A stretch of DNA of 64,000 bases from Stutzerimonas nosocomialis (GTDB lineage: Bacteria > Pseudomonadota > Gammaproteobacteria > Pseudomonadales > Pseudomonadaceae). The first letter of the stretch is position 1. Each line of letters opens with the position of its first letter. Position numbers and translations under genes: made by a program. Location: NCBI RefSeq assembly GCF_005876855.1, contig NZ_QLAE01000011.1, positions 62,001 through 126,000 on the forward strand, written 5' to 3'. Positions 10,009-20,306 of this stretch are shown piece by piece. The notes under the pieces were generated by a model. That model saw nothing but the letters and a program-made list of their open reading frames with translations. It ran no database searches and had not been told where the DNA came from.

Positions 10009-11709
10009 ATGCGCAAGCTGATGTTCGCTGCGGTGCTGTTTTCGTTGTCCGAGGCCGTCTCCGGCCAGGTCGCTCCCGGCACGTTGCCGTCGCCCGGTGA
10101 GCGTGACCTCATCCGCGACCGCCAGGAGCGTCTGCTCGAAGAGCAGCGTCGGCGTCTCGAGGAATTGCAGCAGTTGCCGGGCCGCGAACTGCAGCTGGAG
10201 CCGACGCAGCCGGTCGAGGATGAGCGCTGCTTCGAGATCCGCACCATCCGCCTCCAGGGCGCCACCCGTCTCTCCGACGCGCAACAGGCGTCGGTGCTGG
10301 CTCCGTTCAGCGGCCAGTGCCTGGGTGCGAACCAGCTCAACGCCCTGCTCAAGGCCGTCACCCAGTTCTACATCGACCAGGGCCACGTCACCTCCCGCGC
10401 CTACCTGCCGCAGCAGGACATGTCCGATGGCGAGCTGGAGGTGCTGGTTGTCGAAGGCGCCCTGGAAGGGCTCGATTCATCGGCCATCGCCAGTGATCGC
10501 GAACTGGCCATGGCCTTTCCCGGCCGCACCGGCCAGATCGTCAACCTGCGTGAGCTGGAGCAACTGGTCGACCAGCTCAACCGTTTGCCGTCCCGTCCGG
10601 CGCAACTCGAGCTGCTGCCCGGGGATGAGGTAGGCGGCAGCCGTGTACAGTTGCAGGGCGAGCCACTCAAGCCCTGGCGGGTGAGCTTCAACCGTCACAA
10701 CAATGGCGAGAAAAGCACCGGCGAACAGCAGTGGGGGCTCGGTCTGGACTGGGACAGCCCGCTGGGCCTGGCCGACCAGCTGAGCCTGCGCGCTGGTGGC
10801 GATGCGGTCAGCGACCAGCATCGTCATTCGGCCAACCAGGGGCTGTTCTACACCCTTCCTTATGGCTGGTGGACCTTCAGCTATGGCTACAACCAGAGCT
10901 ACTACCGTACCCAGAGCGACGGAGGCGGTTTCGTCTTCGAACTCGATGGCGAGAGCAAGAGCCACCAGCTGGGCGCCGAGCGCGTCCTGCACCGCGACAG
11001 CCTGAGCAAGACCGCAGTCAACGTCGGCCTGGCCCATCTGCGTACCCGCAACTACATCGAGAACAGCCTGCTGGACGTTTCCAGCCAGCGCCTCTCCGAA
11101 ATGCAACTGGGCTTCAACCATGGCCGCCGGATCGGTAGCGCCTTCGTCAACCTGGACGTTGGCTGGCTGCACGGCATCGGTGCCTTCGATGCGCAGCGCC
11201 GGGGCGATCCGTACCCCGGCGAGCCCGACGCCGGCTATCACAAGTACACCCTCACCCTCAGTGCCATGCTGCCGTTCCAGCTGGGTGGCGAGTCCTTCAC
11301 CGTCGACACCCTGCTCAACGGCCAGAAGAGCGAAGACGTGCTCTACAGCCCCCAGCGCATCAGCGTCGGCGGCCTCGCCTCGGTGCGCGGCTTCAAGGAG
11401 CAGTCGCTCTCCGGCGATACCGGTGGCTACTGGCGCAACCAGGTGCGTTGGCGCCGTGCGATCGGCTGGGCGCCGCTGCGCCCGTTCCTCCAGGAATACG
11501 GTCTGGCCTATGCCTATGACGTCGGGGTGATCCACGGCGGGCGCCACAATCCGGACCGCCATGGTCGGCTCTCGGGCCACGCACTGGAGTTGAGCGCCCG
11601 TGGTGCGCATGTGGCGACCTCGCTGACCTTCGCGCACTCACTCGAGCGCCCCGATGTGATCACCGAGCGCGAGCGGCCGGTGTATTTCCGCGTCGACCTG
11701 TTTTTCTGA
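10009..11709 (+). CDS. cdiB: Two-partner secretion outer-membrane transporter (CdiB/FhaC/ShlB family)
   Basis: Omp85-superfamily pore that exports the adjacent giant exoprotein. 566 residues: signal peptide (MRKLMFAAVLFSLSEAVSG), a charged plug helix (RQERLLEEQRRRLEEL, about 40-55), two POTRA domains (about 75-230; IRLQGATRLSD and VVEGALEGL), and a 16-strand barrel with the conserved VRGF motif at about 459-462 (SVRGFKEQSL). It ends in an aromatic residue (YFRVDLFF), typical of outer-membrane barrels. AAGGA precedes the ATG by about 10 bp. It is 77 bp upstream of its substrate gene, so the two are almost certainly cotranscribed. Confidence 0.95.
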   Translation: MRKLMFAAVLFSLSEAVSGQVAPGTLPSPGERDLIRDRQERLLEEQRRRLEELQQLPGRELQLEPTQPVEDERCFEIRTIRLQGATRLSDAQQASVLAPFSGQCLGANQLNALLKAVTQFYIDQGHVTSRAYLPQQDMSDGELEVLVVEGALEGLDSSAIASDRELAMAFPGRTGQIVNLRELEQLVDQLNRLPSRPAQLELLPGDEVGGSRVQLQGEPLKPWRVSFNRHNNGEKSTGEQQWGLGLDWDSPLGLADQLSLRAGGDAVSDQHRHSANQGLFYTLPYGWWTFSYGYNQSYYRTQSDGGGFVFELDGESKSHQLGAERVLHRDSLSKTAVNVGLAHLRTRNYIENSLLDVSSQRLSEMQLGFNHGRRIGSAFVNLDVGWLHGIGAFDAQRRGDPYPGEPDAGYHKYTLTLSAMLPFQLGGESFTVDTLLNGQKSEDVLYSPQRISVGGLASVRGFKEQSLSGDTGGYWRNQVRWRRAIGWAPLRPFLQEYGLAYAYDVGVIHGGRHNPDRHGRLSGHALELSARGAHVATSLTFAHSLERPDVITERERPVYFRVDLFF

Positions 11710-11714
11710 TACGT

Positions 11715-11732
11715 CCCGCCACCTGCGGCGGG
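11715..11732 (+). other. Small hairpin between cdiB and cdiA
   Basis: CCCGCC / GGCGGG with a 6-nt loop and no T-tract. It could affect message stability or relative expression of the two genes, but is not a convincing terminator. Confidence 0.35.
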
Positions 11733-11786
11733 CCTTGAGCAGTAACGCTTCCTCGAATTCTTGATCTAGCCAAGCCGGAGTCTCAC

Positions 11787-14700
11787 ATGGACGTGCGCAG
11801 CCCCCTCTTCCAGAACATCGCCGCGGTACTGGCAGGCGTGATGTTCCTCAACCCCATCGTCAGCACCGCGGCCGAGCTGACAGCCGCCTCCGGAAGTGGG
11901 GTGACGGTGGGTGAGGCGCGCAACGGCGTGCCGGTGGTGAACATCGCCGCGCCCAACGGCAACGGGCTGTCGCACAACCGGTTCACCGACTACAACGTCG
12001 GCCAGCAGGGGCTGATCCTCAACAACGCCACCGACCGCACCCAGGCGACTCAGCTGGGCGGCATCATCCTCGGCAACCCGAACCTCAATGGCCGCGCGGC
12101 CGGCATGATTCTCAACGAGGTCACCGGCAGCAACGCGAGCCGCCTGCAGGGCTACACGGAAGTGGCCGGCAAATCCGCCCATGTGATCGTCGCCAACCCC
12201 CACGGCATCACCTGCGACGGCTGCGGCTTCATCAACACGCCTCGTGCGACGCTGAGCACCGGCACGCCGGTGATCGAAGGAGGCCGGCTCGATCGCTTCG
12301 ACGTCGAAGGCGGCAGCATCACCATCGAAGGGCAGGGGCTGAATGCGAGCAACGTCGACCAGTTCGACCTCATCACCCGCAGCGCCAGGATCAACGCCGA
12401 ACTGCACGCCAACGCACTGAACGTCATCACCGGGCGCAACGAGGTCAAGGCAGACGATCTGAGCGCCACCGCCAAGGCGCCGGATGCCGGCGACAAGCCG
12501 ATGCTGGCCATCGACAGCTCCGCGCTCGGCGGCATGTATGCCGGTGCGATTCGCCTGGTCGGCACCGAGGCGGGCGTGGGTGTGAAGCTGGCCGGCGACA
12601 TGGCGGCCAGTGCCGGGGATATTCGGATCGATGCCAATGGCAAACTGAGCCTGGGCCGAACCGCGGCGAGCAATGCGCTGCAGATCGCCGCGCAGCAGGT
12701 CGAGCTCAACGCCGACACCTACGCTGGTGGCGCCGCCCGGATCACGGCCCGCGACAGCCTGGCCAACAGCCAGAGCCTCGCTGCGGGTGGCAGCGTGACG
12801 TTGCAGGCGCAGGCGCTGATCAACGAGGGCATCGTCGAAGCCGGCGTCAATCCGGACAACAGCCGCAACGCCAGTGCGGACATGACCCTCGATGCGCAGA
12901 ACATCCGCAACAGCGGCACTCTGGTCGCCGGCCGCGTGCTCGAGGCCAATGCCCGGACGCTGGATAATCAGGGCGGAACGCTGAGCGCCGCCACGGCCCG
13001 TATCGATGCCGGCACCCTGAACAACCAGCAAGGCCGCGTGCTCGGTAGCCAGCAAGTCAGCGTCTCGGCCGCTCAACTGGACAACCGTGCCGGCCTGGTG
13101 CAGAGCCGTGGCAACGCCGACGTGGGTGGTATCGACCTGGATAACCGCGGCGGAGACATCATTGCCCTCGGCGATCTGGCGATCACCGCCGCAACGTTGG
13201 ACAACCGCGAACAGGGGCGTGTCGTGGCACAGGGGCAGGCGAGTCTGGTGACCGATTCGCTGGACAACCGGGGCGGCCTGGTCAGTGGCAGCAAGGTGTC
13301 GGCCCAGGTGACTGGCCAGGTCGACAACCGCGACGAAGGCCTCCTTGTCAGCGACGGTGCGCTGGACCTCAAGGCAGGCCGTCTGGATTCCAGCAACGGT
13401 GGCGAGGTCTCGGCCCGCGGCGATCTGACTGCCGATCTCGGCGAAATGGCCCAGGTGGGCGGGCGGCTGATCGGCGAAGCGGCGGTAAGCCTGCAGCTCA
13501 ACGGTGGTGCGCTGGATAACCGTGGCGGTCTGATCCACGGCAAGGGCCCGGTGAGCCTGGATGCTGTCGGCACGTTCGACAATCGCGGCGGCGAAGTTTC
13601 GACCATCTCCGCGTTGAACGTGACTGCGGGCCGTATCGACAACAGCCAGGGCGGTCGACTGATCGCGTCGGGCACCCTGAAGTCCGACGCTGGCCAACTC
13701 GATAACCGCGGCGGTCTGGTTTCCGGCTGGCAGGGTGTGACGGTCACCGGTGGCAACCTCGACAACAGTCAGAGCGGAACCCTGTCCAGCCGAGACGGCT
13801 CTCTCGCCGTGGACCTCAGCGGTCACCTGGATAACAGCGCAGAGGGTGCGCTGGTCAGCAAAGGTAACCAGACGCTGCGTGCAGCAGGCCTGGACAACCG
13901 GCACAACGGCATCATCTCCAGTGAAGGCGACATCGTCGCGCGGCTCGACACCACGCTGGACAACAGTGACGGCGGGCTGCTCAGCGCCGCAGGTACGCTT
14001 GCCATCGAGGCGGGAGCCATACGCAATGCGGGTGGTCAGCTTGGCGGCGCGGACAACGTGCGCCTGCGTGCCGATTCGCTGGACAACCGCCAAGGGCGGC
14101 TTACAGCGGCTGGTACGCTCGACCTTCTTTTCGGCGCTTCGTTGCTCAACGGCGGCGGGCGCCTGGCCAGCGGCCGCGACCTGCTGCTCGTCGCCAGCGA
14201 GATCGACAACCAGGGTGGCCAGATCGCCAGCCAGGGGCTGCTCGACCTGTTCGCTACGAGCCTCGCCAGTGCCGGTGGCACCCTGGGTGCCCGCGATAGC
14301 CTGTCGCTGCGGTTGGCCGACACTCTGGACAACAGTGCCGACGGCCTCATCTTCAGCCAGGCCGGCGCAGTGAGCGTGGAGGCCGACAGCCTCGATAACC
14401 GGCAGGGCGCGCTGCAAGGTCATGGCGCTGTCACGGTCGCCACGGCCGGAGCCCTGGACAACCGCGGCGGCACCATCATCAGCCAGCAGGGGAACGTCGA
14501 CCTCCATGCCTCCAGCCTGGACAACGGCGACGGGGGCGTGCTGAACAGCCTGGCTGGCTGGCTGAGCGTCGTCACGGGTGGCCTGTTCGGAAACGCGGGC
14601 GGTGTCGCCCAGGGGCAGGCGGTCGATATCCAGGCGGGAAGCCTCGACAACGACCAGGGGCATCTCTCGGCGATCGGCGGCGATACCCGCATCGTCACTG

Positions 14701-17700
14701 GCGACCTGCTCAACAGGGGCGGCGGCCTCTATGCGCGCGACGCCTTGCACCTCGAGGCCGATGCGTTCGATAACAGCGCCGGTCAGGTCGGCGCCCGGCA
14801 GATCGACTTCAGTTTGCACGGTGCCCTGAACAACGCCTCGGGCCTGATCGAAAGCGCCAGCGTCCTGAACCTGCAGGCCGCCAGCCTCACCAACGAGGGT
14901 GGCACGCTGCGCGCGCTTGGGCAAACGGGCAGCACCCGGATCAGCACGACGGGGGGCGCCCTGGACAACCGGCGCGGCCTGATCGAAACGGCGAACGGCG
15001 ACCTCTACCTGAGTGTCGAAGGCTTCCTCAATGACGGCGGCACCCTTCGTCATGTCGGCACCGGTACCTTTGGCCTGGCGAGCCACCTCGCCGCGCAGGG
15101 CGGCGGCAACCTGATCACCAACGGCCTGCTCGACATCCAGGCCGCCAACTGGACCCACAGCGGTCTCATCCAGGCCAATCGGCTCAACCTGGACGTCGGA
15201 ACTTTCACCCAGACCGCCAGCGGCCAACTGCTGGCCACCGGCGCATTCACCGGTACCGGCGGCACCTGGATCAATGACGGCCTGATCGCCAGCGACGGCG
15301 GCCTCAGCCTGAACCTGACCGGCGACTACAGTGGCAGCGGCCAGCTGACCAGTCTGGGCGACCTCGCCCTCACGGCCGCCGCCCTGGATCTCGCTTCCGC
15401 CGGGCGCATCGCCGGCGGCGCCATCACGACGATCGACATCGCCGGTCAGGCCACCAACCGTGGCCGCCTGACCTCTACCGGCGACTTCACCCTGCGCAGC
15501 GCGACGCTGAACAACTATGGGACCTTGGGTGGGGCGGAGCAGGTGCGGCTCAAAGCAGGATCGATACGAAACGAACGCGGTTTGATTTTCAGCGGAGGGG
15601 ACCTGCAGTTCAACACAACTGAATTCACCAACTTTTATGGTGATGTTTACAGCTTGGGCAGGTTGTCGATTGCCGGACTCGATGGGTTGAGCGCGAATCT
15701 TATCGATAACGTCTCGGCGACTCTGGAAAGCGTTCAGGATATCGCACTACAAGCAGTGACGATTCGTAATCGTAGAGAGCAATTCGGGATCAGCCGAACT
15801 TTGGTATCAAGTTCGATGGGTGTTTACTGCCATGATTGTAGTGGGAGTACGTACACCGTCGATTATATCGTGCGTGATATCTATGAAGGTGGATTTGGAG
15901 ATGAGTCTCCTGCTGGATGGATTGTTTCAGGTAACAATCTGAAGTTGGCTGGAGATGTCGTTCTAAACGAGGCAAGCACCATCAGTGCTGCTGGGGATAT
16001 CGAGATTGTGGCCGGCAGTTTCTCCAATGTAGGGGCTATCAGTGGAACGATAGAGCGGGTTCGTGTATTTCATAGTGGTCCGGTTACTGATGGAACTGTA
16101 TATCGTTTCGTAACAGGTCAGCTGATTCCTTACAACAGGGTTTATAGTGCTGAATTTCCCGGGGTTATTTATAGAACTCGGAGTGGTGAGGTGCGGCTGG
16201 CTCTGCCTGAAACCGATTACGAATGCTTCGATGGTACCTGTTGGAGATATACTGCATGGAGGGATTCTGTTACCAAGCAGTACGTTGATGTAAGTGTTGA
16301 CTATGGGAACAGTATTCCAGCTTCGCAATACAGTCGTGAGGCTGCGGCAACTGCGCAGCTTCCAAGAGAATTTACGGTTTACGCGCTGTCCGGAGATACC
16401 GAAGTTGTCAGCCCTGGCGGCGAGATACGAACCGCAGTCGTTCAGGCAGGCGGTAATGTGTCCATTACTGCAAGCCAAACTCTTGAAAACAGCGATATAC
16501 GCCATGGATACCGGCCCTCTACAGGCAGTGCGCGGGGGGGCGAAACTGCAGTTGTAAGTGCAGCCACCCAAACCGTCCAACTCAACCCCCAACTGCCACC
16601 AGACCTCCAGCAAAAAGCGGTCAATCCGCTGGACTTACCGGGTTTCAGCCTACCCCACGGTGAGAACGGTCTGTTCCGTTTGAACAACCAGAGTGGCGAG
16701 GCCGCTAATGGCGGTGCAATGACCGACCCCTTGCCCGGTGAACAGCAATTGGCCCAGGTCCAGGGTGTGCCAGGCACCACCCGCCCAGCCACCATTGGCC
16801 ACAAGTACCTCATCGAGACCAACCCCGCACTCACCGACCTCAAGCAGTTCATGAGTTCGGACTACCTGCTTGGCCTGCTCGGCTACGACACCGATGTGGC
16901 GCAGAAGCGCCTCGGTGATGGCCTCTACGAGCAACGCCTGATCCGCGAAGCCATCGTCGCCCGCACTGGCCAGCGTTACCTGGCCGGATTGACCAGCGAC
17001 GAAGCAATGTTCCGCTACTTGATGGACAACGCCATCGCCAGCAAGGACGCCTTGGGCCTTGCACTCGGTGTCTCGCTTACCGCCGAGCAGGTCGCTGCGC
17101 TTACCCATGACATCGTCTGGATGGAGGAGCACGAGGTCATGGGCGAGACGGTACTCGTCCCGGTGCTATATCTGGCCCAGGCCGAAGGCCGCCTGGCACC
17201 GAACGGCGCGCTGATCCAGGGCCGCGATGTTGCGCTCATCTCCGGTGGGGAGCTGACCAACCAGGGCACCCTGCGTGCCAGTCAGAACCTCGACATCAGC
17301 GCGGAAAATATCGCCAACAGTGGGCTGATGCGGGCCAACGACCGGCTGCAACTGCTGGCGACCGAGAGCATCCGGAACGCGGCCGGCGGCATCATTGCTG
17401 GGCGGGACGTCATCGCTGTTGCGCTGACTGGCGATATCGTCAACGAGCGCACCGTCTCGACCCACCTGGTGCAGAACAGCAACCACTACGGCTATCGCCA
17501 GGACTTCATCGACAGCGCCGCCAGCATCGAGGCGGGTAATAGCCTGAGCCTCTCGGCAGGGCAGGACCTGCTGAATATCGGCGGCAAACTCTCTGCTGGT
17601 GGGAATGCCTCCATCAATGCCGGACGTGATCTGGTCGTTGCCAGCCAGAGCGAGGAGGACTCGTATTCCATTCGCGAGCGCAAGTCGCGCAGCAGCGAAC

Positions 17701-20306
17701 AGAGCATTACTCAACATGGCTCGGACATTCAGGTGGGCGGCGATCTCCTGATGCAGGCCGAGCGCGACATGGCAATCATCGGCAGCAAGGTCCAGGCCGG
17801 CGGCGACGTCGTCCTGCAAGCGAACGAAAACCTCATAATCGCCTCGGCGGCTGATGAGTACCACGCCGACTCCTACCGCAAGAGCGGCGGTAAAAAAGTC
17901 ACTACCGAGCGCGATACGGTTACCCAGATCGGCTCGGAGATCAGTGCCGGCGGCGACTTCATCTCTATCTCTGGCGCCGACACCACGCTTGTCGCCAGCA
18001 AGATCGAGGCAGGCAACGAAGCCTACCTCTATGCTGGCGGGCACTTGGACGTGCTCGCCGCCCAGGACAGCGACTACTCGCTGTACGACATGAAGAAGAA
18101 GGGCTCCTTCGGTAGCAAGAAGACTAGACGCGATGAGGTCACCGACGTGCGAAACGTCGGCAGCACCATTACCACCGGTGGCGACCTGACACTCGTCAGC
18201 GAAGGCGATCAGCTCTATCAGAAAGCCCGCCTGGAAAGCGGCAATGATCTGGTGCTCGACGCAGGCGGCGCCATCGTTTTCGAAGGCGTGAAGGACCTAC
18301 ATCAAGAAAGCCACGAGAAGAGCAGCAACAGCCTCGCCTGGACATCAGCCAAGGGCAAAGGCACTACGGACGAAACCCTGCAGCAGAGCGTACTGATCGC
18401 CAAGGGCGAGACCGTTATCAAGGCGGTGGACGGTCTGCAGATCGATATCAAGGACGTGAATCAGCAGACCGTGAGCCAGACCATCGATGCGATGGTCAAG
18501 GCAGACCCGGAGCTCGCCTGGCTGAAGGAGATGGAGCAGCGCGGGGATGTGGATTGGCAGCGTGTGAAGGAGGTGCACGACTCCTTCAAGTACAGCCATT
18601 CGGGGTTGGGGGCTGGGGCGCAAATGGTATTGGCAATTGCCATGGCCGTCGCCATGGGCCCGGCGGGTCTTGCTTTGGGCGGAGCGACAACTTCTGCAGT
18701 TGCAGCTACGTTTAGCACCGCCGCTATAAACAGCGCTATCAGCAATAAAGGCAATTTAGGGAGCGTTTTGAAAGACGTTAGTTCGTCCGATGCTATGAAA
18801 AGCTATGTGTTTAGCGCGGCGACTGCGGGCATAGGCGCGCAGTTTGGCTATCAGCCCACAGCGCTTGGCCTGAACTGGGCAAACGTCAGTCAAGTTGCAA
18901 CCAAGACGGTCGTGGACGCTACTCTAAAGACGGCCATCTATGGCGGGAGTTATAAGGATAACCTCGCTTCAGCGGCGCTTAGCAACGCTGCGAATATTGT
19001 CTCCGCAGCTGCGTTCAAGTACGTCGGTGATTACGCTTCAGAACAACTCAAAGTCGCCGTTACGTCTGGAGACGCTGCCGCTATTGATCTATGGAAAGAG
19101 GGTGGGCTCGGGCGCACAGCTATGCATGCGACCATGGGCGGCCTGCTGTCTTCCTCAATGGGGCAGGGCTTTGCAAGCGGTGCCTTGGCTGCAGGCGCAA
19201 ACCAAGCGCTTTCAGGCTTACTTTCTGAATCAATAGCGCAAAACGACGAAATTCGTGAAGCGATTGCCCAGTCTGTAGGCGTGGTAGCCGCAGGGTTAAC
19301 GGGCAAAGACCTCGACAAAGGGGCAATGATCGCTGCGCAAGCTGACAAATATAACCGGCAACTGCACAGCGACGAGGCTGCCTTTCTCCAGGAGCTAGCT
19401 TTGGGTGACCCCGAGCGGGCTGGCGCCTGGGACGCGGCTGCATGTGCGTTGGTCCGTTGTAGCCAAGGGGTGCCAGTAAGCGACCAACGGTATGCCCAGC
19501 TTGCCGCGCTTGAGGCCGAGGGTGCTCTTTACCCTGAGTTTCAAGCAGCGCTCAAGCAGACTGGACTGTTCAACTATTCCTCTAGTGAGAAACTAGCTGA
19601 CGCAATCTCTAAGAATGGCGAAGAGCTGTACTACGCGGGCGCTTGGGGCAGCGTGGTTGGCGGAGCTGGGGGCGCGGTATTCTCAGGGCTTGGCGGAGTG
19701 GGCTCTTGTGGGGTGACTCTCGGTTTGGGCTGCGCGGGTGCTGTATTAGGCGTTGCGGGGGGGGTTGACCAATTTAACGATGGGCTGGCCCGTGCGTTTG
19801 CGGATTATCAATCGACTGAAGGCCAGAGGGTCCTTGCGTCGTTCCGCCCAGATTCGCATATTGGGGACACGAGCCTTTGGTATGGTCTTGGTGACTTTGC
19901 GTTAACGCAGGCTGCGGATATTGCGCTGAGTAAGCTCGGCGGGAATTTGGTCACCAAGATTGATGGAAAGCTTGGAATCGGCCCGAAAGACGTAATCATA
20001 TCCCGTGGGAAGTACGGGGAGGCGGCAGATCATATATCAGATGCGCAAAAAGCCGGTCACCCTGATGTATTAACGATCGATAGGCCAGGTGCTCCAGACA
20101 ATAGAAAGGAGTCTATTGGTGGCCTGCAGAAGGTCCCTGGGAAGCAGTTGGACGAGTACCCTCCAGCAATGTTTAAGGAAGGCGGGCTTGGGGCGAGTGT
20201 TAGGCCCATCAGTCCGAGAGATAACATGGCAGCTGGCGCGTGCATAGGAAATGCTTGCAGAGGATTGTCCGAAGGAGATAAGGTCAGGATTAAGGTGGTG
20301 GACTGA
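11787..20306 (+). CDS. cdiA: CdiA-type filamentous hemagglutinin with C-terminal NucA/NucB nuclease
   Basis: 2839-residue secreted effector of contact-dependent inhibition. Order: signal sequence (1-29); TPS secretion domain with NPNL (about 97) and NPHGI (about 137) motifs; FHA-1 repeats rich in LDNRGG (about 350-1250); a lower-GC central region (about 1250-1600) with cysteine pairs CHDC (1348/1351) and CFDGTC (1480/1485), in the position of the receptor-binding domain; FHA-2 repeats (about 1800-2230); alanine/glycine-rich pretoxin region with DKYNRQLH (2520-2527), the pseudomonad counterpart of the VENN boundary; and a DNase domain (about 2735-2839). Codon use drifts to lower GC after about 18,640, a sign of exchange of the 3' end. 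GGAG precedes the ATG. The stop overlaps the immunity gene start (TGATG). Confidence 0.95.
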   Translation: MDVRSPLFQNIAAVLAGVMFLNPIVSTAAELTAASGSGVTVGEARNGVPVVNIAAPNGNGLSHNRFTDYNVGQQGLILNNATDRTQATQLGGIILGNPNLNGRAAGMILNEVTGSNASRLQGYTEVAGKSAHVIVANPHGITCDGCGFINTPRATLSTGTPVIEGGRLDRFDVEGGSITIEGQGLNASNVDQFDLITRSARINAELHANALNVITGRNEVKADDLSATAKAPDAGDKPMLAIDSSALGGMYAGAIRLVGTEAGVGVKLAGDMAASAGDIRIDANGKLSLGRTAASNALQIAAQQVELNADTYAGGAARITARDSLANSQSLAAGGSVTLQAQALINEGIVEAGVNPDNSRNASADMTLDAQNIRNSGTLVAGRVLEANARTLDNQGGTLSAATARIDAGTLNNQQGRVLGSQQVSVSAAQLDNRAGLVQSRGNADVGGIDLDNRGGDIIALGDLAITAATLDNREQGRVVAQGQASLVTDSLDNRGGLVSGSKVSAQVTGQVDNRDEGLLVSDGALDLKAGRLDSSNGGEVSARGDLTADLGEMAQVGGRLIGEAAVSLQLNGGALDNRGGLIHGKGPVSLDAVGTFDNRGGEVSTISALNVTAGRIDNSQGGRLIASGTLKSDAGQLDNRGGLVSGWQGVTVTGGNLDNSQSGTLSSRDGSLAVDLSGHLDNSAEGALVSKGNQTLRAAGLDNRHNGIISSEGDIVARLDTTLDNSDGGLLSAAGTLAIEAGAIRNAGGQLGGADNVRLRADSLDNRQGRLTAAGTLDLLFGASLLNGGGRLASGRDLLLVASEIDNQGGQIASQGLLDLFATSLASAGGTLGARDSLSLRLADTLDNSADGLIFSQAGAVSVEADSLDNRQGALQGHGAVTVATAGALDNRGGTIISQQGNVDLHASSLDNGDGGVLNSLAGWLSVVTGGLFGNAGGVAQGQAVDIQAGSLDNDQGHLSAIGGDTRIVTGDLLNRGGGLYARDALHLEADAFDNSAGQVGARQIDFSLHGALNNASGLIESASVLNLQAASLTNEGGTLRALGQTGSTRISTTGGALDNRRGLIETANGDLYLSVEGFLNDGGTLRHVGTGTFGLASHLAAQGGGNLITNGLLDIQAANWTHSGLIQANRLNLDVGTFTQTASGQLLATGAFTGTGGTWINDGLIASDGGLSLNLTGDYSGSGQLTSLGDLALTAAALDLASAGRIAGGAITTIDIAGQATNRGRLTSTGDFTLRSATLNNYGTLGGAEQVRLKAGSIRNERGLIFSGGDLQFNTTEFTNFYGDVYSLGRLSIAGLDGLSANLIDNVSATLESVQDIALQAVTIRNRREQFGISRTLVSSSMGVYCHDCSGSTYTVDYIVRDIYEGGFGDESPAGWIVSGNNLKLAGDVVLNEASTISAAGDIEIVAGSFSNVGAISGTIERVRVFHSGPVTDGTVYRFVTGQLIPYNRVYSAEFPGVIYRTRSGEVRLALPETDYECFDGTCWRYTAWRDSVTKQYVDVSVDYGNSIPASQYSREAAATAQLPREFTVYALSGDTEVVSPGGEIRTAVVQAGGNVSITASQTLENSDIRHGYRPSTGSARGGETAVVSAATQTVQLNPQLPPDLQQKAVNPLDLPGFSLPHGENGLFRLNNQSGEAANGGAMTDPLPGEQQLAQVQGVPGTTRPATIGHKYLIETNPALTDLKQFMSSDYLLGLLGYDTDVAQKRLGDGLYEQRLIREAIVARTGQRYLAGLTSDEAMFRYLMDNAIASKDALGLALGVSLTAEQVAALTHDIVWMEEHEVMGETVLVPVLYLAQAEGRLAPNGALIQGRDVALISGGELTNQGTLRASQNLDISAENIANSGLMRANDRLQLLATESIRNAAGGIIAGRDVIAVALTGDIVNERTVSTHLVQNSNHYGYRQDFIDSAASIEAGNSLSLSAGQDLLNIGGKLSAGGNASINAGRDLVVASQSEEDSYSIRERKSRSSEQSITQHGSDIQVGGDLLMQAERDMAIIGSKVQAGGDVVLQANENLIIASAADEYHADSYRKSGGKKVTTERDTVTQIGSEISAGGDFISISGADTTLVASKIEAGNEAYLYAGGHLDVLAAQDSDYSLYDMKKKGSFGSKKTRRDEVTDVRNVGSTITTGGDLTLVSEGDQLYQKARLESGNDLVLDAGGAIVFEGVKDLHQESHEKSSNSLAWTSAKGKGTTDETLQQSVLIAKGETVIKAVDGLQIDIKDVNQQTVSQTIDAMVKADPELAWLKEMEQRGDVDWQRVKEVHDSFKYSHSGLGAGAQMVLAIAMAVAMGPAGLALGGATTSAVAATFSTAAINSAISNKGNLGSVLKDVSSSDAMKSYVFSAATAGIGAQFGYQPTALGLNWANVSQVATKTVVDATLKTAIYGGSYKDNLASAALSNAANIVSAAAFKYVGDYASEQLKVAVTSGDAAAIDLWKEGGLGRTAMHATMGGLLSSSMGQGFASGALAAGANQALSGLLSESIAQNDEIREAIAQSVGVVAAGLTGKDLDKGAMIAAQADKYNRQLHSDEAAFLQELALGDPERAGAWDAAACALVRCSQGVPVSDQRYAQLAALEAEGALYPEFQAALKQTGLFNYSSSEKLADAISKNGEELYYAGAWGSVVGGAGGAVFSGLGGVGSCGVTLGLGCAGAVLGVAGGVDQFNDGLARAFADYQSTEGQRVLASFRPDSHIGDTSLWYGLGDFALTQAADIALSKLGGNLVTKIDGKLGIGPKDVIISRGKYGEAADHISDAQKAGHPDVLTIDRPGAPDNRKESIGGLQKVPGKQLDEYPPAMFKEGGLGASVRPISPRDNMAAGACIGNACRGLSEGDKVRIKVVD
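19989..20303 (+). other. CdiA-CT toxin domain, NucA/NucB DNase family
   Basis: Residues about 2735-2839 of CdiA. The domain aligns from memory with Bacillus NucB/NucA along its whole length: HISDAQKAGHPDVLTIDR, GAPDNRKESIGG, then the catalytic block LDEYPPAMFKEGGLGASVR and PRDNMAAGACIGN, and a final GDKVRIKVV strand. The acidic DE pair, the EGG glutamate and the DN pair that mark the family active site are all kept. Two cysteines (ACIGNAC) lie after the active-site block. Expected activity is metal-dependent DNA cleavage in the target cell. Confidence 0.88.

Noticed and set aside
12950-15000. Regularly spaced repeats that might look like a CRISPR-like or satellite array
   Set aside because: They are degenerate coding repeats (LDNRGG-type FHA strands) of about 20 residues in an open reading frame, not conserved DNA repeats with spacers.
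11766-15227. 1153-codon open frame antisense to the cdiA 5' half
   Set aside because: It mirrors the periodic high-GC LDNRGG repeats of cdiA on the other strand; it has no ribosome-binding site or recognisable domain.
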